DNA from: Cristatella mucedo
Taxonomy: Eukaryota; Bryozoa; Phylactolaemata; Cristatellidae
Assembly: GCA_009760855.2 (NCBI GenBank)
Contig: WPIO01000020.1
Location: forward strand, 4,130,001 to 4,192,000
Direction of reading: 5' to 3'
Length of the DNA stretch: 62,000 bases
The notes under the pieces: model-generated
Databases searched by the model: none
The model's input: only the letters and a program-made list of their open reading frames with translations
Told to the model about the DNA's origin: nothing
In this document: positions 1 to 62,000 of the stretch, one piece after another
Numbering within the stretch: the stretch's first letter is position 1
Layout of the letters: every line of letters begins with the position of its first letter
Made by a program: the position numbers and the translations under genes

Positions 1-227
1 GGTATGTACACGTATGCACCCAGTGGCTGAGGGGAGGAGGCAGAAGCGCATTTGCCCCACCCCATCTTCCCTACAGCTGGGCAGCAACCTGATCGTTTTG
101 GCTGGACTTGATCTGGGACCAGGTGGCCTAACTAGCATTGATCGTCATAGCAGTCGGCGCTGTGTACGAACTCATGCAGCTTTGCCCTCACTGTTGACTG
201 CTGCCCTGGTCCAAATTACCGGCATCA

Positions 228-320
228 AGGATAATAATAATAATACATTTGTTACAGCACTCTCAGAGAATTCAATCTCTTTCCAGGCACTTTACATGTG
301 CTGTAAAGGAAGCATGTAGG
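228..320 (-). mobile_element. LINE-C/SINE hairpin tail fragment
   Basis: AATAATAATAATACATTTGT, GCACTCTCAGAGAATTCAAT and CTTTCCAGGCACTTTACATG; only the tail is recognisable. Confidence 0.65.
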
Positions 321-659
321 CATAGCTTGTGAGCTTAATGGAGAACATGAGATGTTGCAGGCGATCCAGAGGTGCTAGCAGCTTTGTAATTTGTGTTGTA
401 TCCTTACCTTGTCATACAGTGCACCATTTTGAGTAGCAATTGCTTTAAGTGCCGTAGATTAGCTGGAAAAACCCTAATTAAAGTGACTAAGGCCTCAGTT
501 CGTATATGGGTGGTTAAATACCAAAAGAATTGCTCGGCAGGGGACATTCAGCTGTATAATTTGCTCATAAATAGTATTAGTCAAATTTCCTGACTGATTG
601 AGAGAAGCTGATCATACTGCTTTTATATTTAATCTAATTGTATGATGCTGAGTGTTTAT

Positions 660-970
660 TTCTTTCAGAATAATAGTAATAATAATAAAGATGATAAGAA
701 ATTTGTAAAGCACCCCAAGAGAACCAAATCTCTTTCTAAGCACTTTACATGTTCTGCAAAGGAAATGCATCGATTAGTTAGTGATAACGTACACAGTGCC
801 ACAACACACAAGCTTGCATAGGACAATTCACACGGATGGAGCAAACGCTGTGAGGAGCTGGTCGGTGTGTAGCCTTTTTTTTCTTTAAATGTCATCAAGT
901 CAGGGTATGTCATGACGTCAGCTGTGCAGGAGTTAAGAATAATAGGAACTGACTGCATGCCCATCTCCGA
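660..970 (-). mobile_element. LINE-C 3' end with hairpin tail
   Basis: Plus-strand view: AATAATAATAAT then AAGCACCCCAAGAGAACCAA, ATCTCTTTCTAAGCACTTTA, then UTR and decayed coding. A shorter tail of the same kind lies at 228-320. Confidence 0.75.
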
Positions 971-2914
971 AGCACTAGTAGTAAAGATCTAAAAAGCCAC
1001 GGCTTCACTGCTGACACTGTTGCTAGGGGTGGTGGCTTGTTTGTGCTTTTGCATTTTCTTCTCGGGGAAAAGGAAGCCCCACGTTGCCAGGGTGGACGTG
1101 AGATGCTTCAGCCAATGTCGGCAGATTAATTTAGGGGGTTTAAACCGTTGAATTATGCAAAGACTGCAGTATTATATATTATGAAGTTATGGCACAATCT
1201 TGTGCTGGTATACAAAGTGATGTCCTGGTGTTTTCGTGATGTGCTAGCTTTTTCACTCATGTTGTAAATATGAATACGTGATGGTTAATTTCCCTCGGGT
1301 CTTTAACCGGAACAATACAAAGAACAAGAACCTACCATTATGGGAATCGCTTTGGATATATACCATATCTGGATATATACCATACCATCGGTCGATATAA
1401 GCGAGTTTGTATGGTTCTTCCTTCTGCTATCAGAGATCTTTCACTGAACACTTTTTTCACAGCTACGATATCCTTTCTGCGTGTTCTAGTAGCAGACTCA
1501 GTTTTGCATTTTCCAGGGCATTAACAAATGTCTGCAATGACAAGTTTCAAGCTTCGACATTGTATTTTCTCTTGCTGTTCGCTGTATTGCACCGCCTTGC
1601 CAGTTTAGGTATCCAAAAATGTGTGAAGTTTCTTATTTTCCTTCTGCCTGTAAACTTGGAAATCAGAGTGTAGCATTATTATGCTTTAATCTGGTATCGA
1701 TTAGCTTGGCCGATCCAACCAACGAGGTTCTGTGTGTGAGTTTATGGTGCTTAGGGGCCTAACAGACTAATAGGTGCAGAGAATTATTTCAGATTCAGGG
1801 TATTTTGGAGCTCGTGCACTAGAGCTTTCTACTGATGGGCATGAACACGTGAGTTTGTAACCTTGCAGCTTGCAGGGATAGGTGACATTATGGGCAATAG
1901 TGGGCAGTGACACAGTGCTAGCTCGTCAATGCCGAGTGCCCCTTGATGGGCCAACTGAGGACTGAATGTATAGTTGGTATTATGATTGAGTAATAAATTA
2001 CCCAACGGCTGGCTCGTGTACTTTGGGTGGCCATGTGTTTTAACTGTAGTGGCCTGAAGATTTTCACCCTTCGCCAAAATAGAGCATGAAGAAAGTATGC
2101 GTTCGTGTAAGACTGATTGGCCAAGAAACCACACTAGATTTGTAGGATCAAAGCTTCGCTTGATCGTCAGTTAGGAAGATCACCTAAGGACGTTGGTCAG
2201 GAGCAGCACATAACATCTTGATCATCAGAGGTAATTGGATGAGGTAGCCATGTGAATAGAAAACGTTACACTTAACTCCCCATCCACATTTCTTAGAATG
2301 CAAGCAGGATGGCTTTTAGATGTAAAAAGAATTTTTTCAAGCAACCTATAATTCTGCAAACCATCAAATAGAGATTTTGTCATGCGGAATTTTTGTTTTG
2401 ACAAAAGAATTTGTGCGACACGCTTGGTTACACTGGTCGCGTTTTACCTCGAGCTGCTGCTAAGACATCACAGGCTTAGGCCAGTTGAAGGGCATCAACG
2501 TAAGCTAGCACCCAAGCCAGTCAGCACACTTGTTGAGTTGCTGGCAAAGCATCTACCATCTTTGTTAACAGGCAGATGATGGTGCAATTTTGCGCAGACC
2601 ATCGCTACTGCTAGCAGTACAGGTCAACCCTCCAGATAAATGCTGCCCGTGTGATTGGCTGAATGCCGACCAGCCGCCACGCCACTGTCCGTTGCAGGCT
2701 GTCGTGAGGCTATCGCATTCGTGTCAACGAGGTATGCCGGCTACCTGTTCGCGGTTGGTGACGGTATGGCACAGCTGATCTGCACGTTCAGCTACGTCGG
2801 CACAGCGTTCAAGGTGTCACATCTCTTGTCGTGGCTCGACTGCCTATGCGCTGCATGTTCAACAGATGGGTGGCTGCCCCCCCCCCCCGTTTGAACGGAG
2901 GGGGATGCACGCAC

Positions 2915-2961
2915 GCACACACGCGCACACACACACACACACATAGAGAGAGAGAGAGAGC
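2915..2961. repeat. (CA)n(GA)n microsatellite
   Basis: CACACACGCG/(CA)n followed by (GA)n. Confidence 0.93.
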
Positions 2962-2984
2962 GAGCACGATGAGCACGAAGCATC

Positions 2985-3762
2985 AAAGATATTTTCAGCT
3001 ACATAGCATTGCTAAAATTCGTTTAGACAGGGATACCACATCTAAATTGGGTCCATGCATCCATGACATCCCGTCTCGACTTCTCTAACTCACTTGTTTT
3101 CTGGTCTCCCTATGCATGCAATCAGGCGCGTGGAGTTGGTGCAAAACTCTGCAGCTAGGCTCATCTGTAAGGAGCGTCACAGTTGCCACATCGCACCACT
3201 TCTTGCCGACATGCACTGGCTCCCAATCAAGCAGTTGCATCGACTTCAAGGTTCTGTCACTTACGTCTAGGTCCCTTCATTATCTGGCTCCAGCCTACCT
3301 ATCAGAACTATTCCCCTAACATGCTAAGCACAGTACAAGCCACTGTTCTGACTCAAATCGTTTAGCTGCACCTCGTCCACACCTCAGATCCTTGGAAGAC
3401 AATGGGTTTTGTTTATGTGCTCAAAAAGCCTAGAACTCACTTCCTACTGACGTCACGACATCTCCTGATATGACATTTAAAAAGAAGCTTAAAACACCTG
3501 TTTATTATAGCATTTAGCAAGTCCTTGTGATTCGTTCTTTGTGTGCTTGTGCGTGCTGACACTGTGCCTGCTGCTACTAACCATATTTACATGTTGACAT
3601 CGCTCACATCACGTCTAATGAAGTTATTTTGATGACATTGCGAATGTTGGCACAAATAATGTTGTCACGCTTTCTTGGCAGCATCTGTAAAGTACTTACA
3701 AAGAGATTAACTTCTCTGAAGGCGCTACATAAATGTATTTTCATTATTATTATTAATATATG
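2985..3762 (+). mobile_element. LINE-C 3' fragment
   Basis: Degenerate RT C-terminal coding: FQLHSIAKIRLDRDTTSK, QNSAARLICKERHSCHIAPL in shifting frames, then the 3' UTR and the tail GTAAAGTACTTACAAAGAGA...GGCGCTACATAAATG with (ATT)n at 3745-3762. Begins directly after a (CA)n(GA)n microsatellite. Confidence 0.85.
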
Positions 3763-4025
3763 CTCATGTTGCAGCATAGAGCGAGTGCCCCCCCCCCGTG
3801 GCATTCTCCAGTCTCTGGCCTCACTGATGGTTATTGGTTTTCACTGGCAGCCTCGTCACTCTTTTGGAACATGGCCGATCTTCTGCCGCTCATTCTGACT
3901 GTCTTGTGACAGCTTCACTCGGTGCTCGCAGACGTAGTAAAGCCACGTACCTCGCTATTGCCGCATCCGTTTCTGACAGCGTGAGCTGCTTTGTTCTTGC
4001 TGTTTCTTGGCATTTATTTTACCAG

Positions 4026-23279
<19,254 letters not shown>

Positions 23280-24035
23280 AGTAGTCGGCACATGAAAAAC
23301 TGCCAGAGAAGCAGCTGTGGCTGAAAGTTGGTGCACAGGGACCGCCGGTTGCCTGCGATCCGGAGCCACGCGATCGGCTTGTTCGGGAATGAGCGGAGCG
23401 AGAGCTCGAGCATCGCCTTTGCCTTTGCCGCCGCCGCCGAGCGGTCGGGGTCGATGCTCGCTTTCGGCTCGCTCACGGTCGATGCCGCTTTTCATCGATC
23501 GCAACACATTGGCGGGTGTCATTTGGATTAAGAGCCGCTGGCCGGTGTGCCGGTGACGTGAAGCACGTGCAAGCATTGTTCGTCGTCGGCGGGCAGCGTT
23601 GTTCGACGACGCAAATTCTTAGGCAAATGATAGCACGCAAACGGTGGCTGGCGCGCCAGCGCTTGCCGCCGGGAACACCGTGCCCCCCTGGAGCCGTCGC
23701 GCAGGCGCCGCTGCTTGCACAGGGCTCCAGTGAGACGGCATGGGACGATGCTCTGACAGGGGCTGGAGCATCGCTCCGCGACTGTCCGTGCCGAGAACCG
23801 CTCCTCCTCTGCCAGCGAGCGACAATGCGATGCCGGCACGGGGGAGTCAGGCGATTGCGAGTCATTCGGAGCGACACTTCCCCTGGCAGAGAGTGACGAA
23901 TTCTCGGAGGATCACAGCGTCGTGCAGTGCAGAGAGGCAGCCAACGAATCCCTCTGCTTTCAGCTCGCTGCTGCACCAGCTAGCCTCCAGCACCGTCCCG
24001 CCATCGGGTAGGGCTGCTTTTTGTAAAGCAATCTG

Positions 24036-24041
24036 TTTATT
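24036..24041 (-). promoter_or_regulatory. Poly(A) signal AATAAA for the ATP13A2-like gene
   Basis: TTTATT on the plus strand is AATAAA on the minus strand, about 480 bp after the stop. I saw no closer AATAAA on this strand. It sits 4 bp from an oppositely oriented AATAAA. Confidence 0.55.
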
Positions 24042-24044
24042 TAA

Positions 24045-24050
24045 AATAAA
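24045..24050 (+). promoter_or_regulatory. Poly(A) signal AATAAA for the convergent plus-strand gene
   Basis: AATAAA on the plus strand, about 770 bp after the proposed stop at 23279. It forms a compact two-strand signal with the minus-strand AATAAA at 24036-24041. Confidence 0.5.
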
Positions 24051-24518
24051 ATAGCTCAGCAAGCAGCGGTGGCTGGCTGAAATGGGAAGTGCAGGCATTG
24101 CATTTCCGCTTGCCTTCTGAGCCCAAGTTCAACCTTTGTGTTAAAAAAAGGATTGTGTGCAGCAACAGCTGCCGGCATAACAGCTCGCTCTAAGGCACCT
24201 TGGCCCCAAGTCAGACCGGCAGGGGCAGCAAAGGCAAGGTCCAGGTGAGGTTGGGCAGCCAGCCCGGGAGCCACAGCAAGGTTCTCCTGCCTGGCTCTGG
24301 TTCTTTGGGCAGGGGCATTGGCAACCGGCCGGCCTCCCTCGGCAACTCGCCCCCACACATAGGGCAAAGTCGCAGGCTAGCTGACTGGGAGCCGCCAGAG
24401 CATGAAGGAGGGGCGGACAATCCCAAGGAAGACTCGATGCTAGCTAGCTACTGCCTGCAGGCCGTGAGGCAGGCCGTGATGTGGGCTGGGGGAGCCGTCG
24501 CTGGAGGCTGCTGCGTGC

Positions 24519-60557
<36,039 letters not shown>

Positions 60558-61690
60558 CTAGCAGCAGCTCATGCAGCGACGGCAAGATGGCCAGCCAGCA
60601 ACGAACACACGGCGCAGGCGATCACCCTACGATGAAACCGTCACCAGAAAGCGGCTGGTGCCCGCGCTGTAAACCCGGCGCTGTAAACCCGGCAGCATGG
60701 CTAGCATGACAGCGATTCAGTTTTTCCTCCACTTACGGCCCTCGATGCATCAGCATCGACGGCTCAAATTTCCAACAGGCTCACTGCTCGAGGTTGTCTC
60801 TACGAACAACCTCATCAGCAGTCGCCACTCAATACCTATGCTATCGCGTGCTCGCATTGGCTGTGACAACCGCCTGCCGCGCCAATTCGTTGTCAATTCT
60901 GCTCACGTGGGCCCGGTGCTCGAACACTTAGAACGAGCTGACGGGCACCCGAAGCTGGCTGTCGGTGGCGATTTTGATGCGCCGATGTTTCGGCGACACA
61001 TTCGCGGTAAGAGCGGCAGGAGCAGCCGACACGACAGCTCGTCGCGGCTGCTGCAGCAGCGGGCCACCGGCACCGCTGCGGCTTGGCCGGCGCAAGTGTG
61101 CGCTTTCGCGCGAGTCCCCTCCATGCATCAGAGTCAGGCGCCGACGCTGTGCAGTTCGCTATAGTGCTCACGAACCTTAAGCAAGTGGCAGACGCGTGAA
61201 CCAATCAGCCGGGCAACCGCTCGACCGACTGCCAAACAGAAGCCAACTGCCCCCAAAGCACCAGCAACCAGCACACGGCAGAGGGTGGCCGTTGGCAGGC
61301 AGGCAGCAGCTGCCTGCGGTTGCTGATTCTTGGTGGCAGCGGTCACGGCTGGCTTTGGCTAGGCACAGGCAGCCAGCCGGCCAGTGTGCATTACACTGAG
61401 CCGAACAAACCAAAGTGCGAGAGGCCAAGGCCATAGCGACTCCGAATCCCAGCCGAGCGCCGTGGCTAACGGATTAGTCAGCACGTGGCAGCAGGGACAG
61501 CTCAGCTGCTGAGGCTCGGCTGAGAGCAAAGGCCGGACAGGCAAGCGCGCTAGAGCAGAAGGGTCCGCCGGCAATTGCTCGCGCATGCGAGCTTGCACTC
61601 GGCCGCTCTTTACCCATGCATTCGTCGCCAGAGGCTCCAAGTCCTCGACTCCCGGCTGCCTCGCAGCAGCAGCAGAGGCAGCCACCACTG

Positions 61691-61822
61691 CTAGGGCTCA
61701 CGTGCCTCTGTTATCATCCGGTCACGAGCAGATTAAACGGTAACGAATGCAGCAGCCGGCCACTCCCTCTGCCTGAGGCTGCTCGGATTTCGCCCCGAAG
61801 GTCGTTCCTGCCGACGGCGAAA
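61691..61822 (+). repeat. Direct repeat at right edge, copy 1
   Basis: CTAGGGCTCACGTGCCTCTG, TTATCATCCGGTCACGAGC and TTCCTGCCGACGGCGAAA. Confidence 0.8.
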
Positions 61823-61858
61823 CCCCGAGTTCCTTCTCCTCTTCCTCCTCGGCGGCGG

Positions 61859-62000
61859 CTAGGGCTCGCGTGCCCCTGCTATCATCTGGTCGCGAGCCGA
61901 AGATTAAAAGGCAATGATTTCGCGCCAGCCGGCGGCTCTACCTCTGGGCGGGGCAGCACGGATTTCACGCGGCGGCGGCGCGTTCCTGCCGACGGGAAAA
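61859..62000 (+). repeat. Direct repeat at right edge, copy 2
   Basis: CTAGGGCTCGCGTGCCCCTG, CTATCATCTGGTCGCGAGCC and TTCCTGCCGACGGGAAAA; runs to the window end. Confidence 0.8.

Larger units (their letters stand above)
1..2914. other. No gene called; repeats only
   Basis: Two LINE-C tails (228-320, 660-970); the rest is AT-rich with nothing recognisable. Splice-like open segments at 72-220 and 2697-2763 were not strong enough to call. The missing N-terminal exons of the plus-strand gene may lie here or left of the window. Confidence 0.5.
23280..24518. other. Intergenic/3' UTR zone between convergent genes
   Basis: GC-rich, with overlapping ORFs of up to 167 codons on both strands and no recognisable protein. 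Holds the paired poly(A) signals at 24036-24050. Confidence 0.6.
60558..62000. other. Upstream region of the ATP13A2-like gene
   Basis: GC-rich. Should hold the 5' UTR, start exon and promoter if they are close; I could not place them. Ends in the direct repeat at 61691-62000. Confidence 0.4.

Noticed and set aside
3851-3980. Possible plus-strand exon before 4026
   Set aside because: Two frames are open with different donors (3905, 3980); only the weak 3905 donor is phase-compatible, so it is not called.
23341-23531. Plus-strand open frame after GTGCACAG (SHAIGLFGNERSESSS...)
   Set aside because: Could be an alternative last exon, but the opposite strand is equally open and GC content alone can explain it.

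Overview
This window looks like an invertebrate metazoan genome. It has two convergent, intron-rich genes with GT-AG introns full of CR1/L2-type non-LTR retrotransposons, tRNA-derived SINEs and long (AG)n, (CT)n and (CA)n microsatellites. There are no bacterial operons, no CRISPR array, no rRNA and no convincing functional tRNA gene. The species cannot be named from sequence alone.

Right side, minus strand, about 60.5 kb down to 24.5 kb: a P5B-type P-type ATPase of the ATP13A2/3 family, closest by eye to ATP13A2, the lysosomal polyamine transporter. I could follow 24 consecutive coding exons (60091 to 24519) whose splice sites and phases all join, giving 1212 codons. One more 5' exon is likely at 60420. 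All P-type ATPase hallmarks are present: TGES, PPALP, DK|TGTLTE with an intron inside it, KGAPE, TGDN and GDGAND. One intron uses a GC-AG splice pair. Every intron of any size carries repeats.

Left side, plus strand, about 4.0 kb to 23.3 kb: a second multi-exon gene of short Ala/Leu-rich helical exons. I assembled a largely phase-compatible exon chain ending in a stop at 23279. Motif order and spacing tentatively suggest Mediator subunit MED24; the N-terminal part is not found. The two genes converge, and a 15-bp segment at 24036-24050 carries an AATAAA on each strand, so it could serve as the poly(A) signal of both.

Mobile DNA is the most interesting content. Two LINE lineages are present. 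LINE-C has a 548-codon intact RT ORF at 13999-15645 and a 3' end that can fold as a hairpin followed by (ATT)n. LINE-A has a degenerate copy at 32945-34690 and a 3' end reading GTCTTT..GTTACAGACGGAGATACAT. At least two tRNA-headed SINE groups carry the same 3' ends as these LINEs, a local picture of SINE/LINE partnership. A third SINE family (SINE-B) has three copies, one nested inside the LINE-C coding region. Other notable structures are a near-symmetrical (AG)n(ACAG)n / (CTGT)n(CT)n inverted repeat at 19.95-20.45 kb, a GC-rich 16/18-bp minisatellite at 29.6-30.06 kb that creates long false ORFs on both strands, an 80-bp tandem repeat at 47.7 kb, a Tc1/mariner transposase fossil at 27.3 kb, and an unidentified 108-codon ORF with a downstream A-run at 37.0-37.3 kb.
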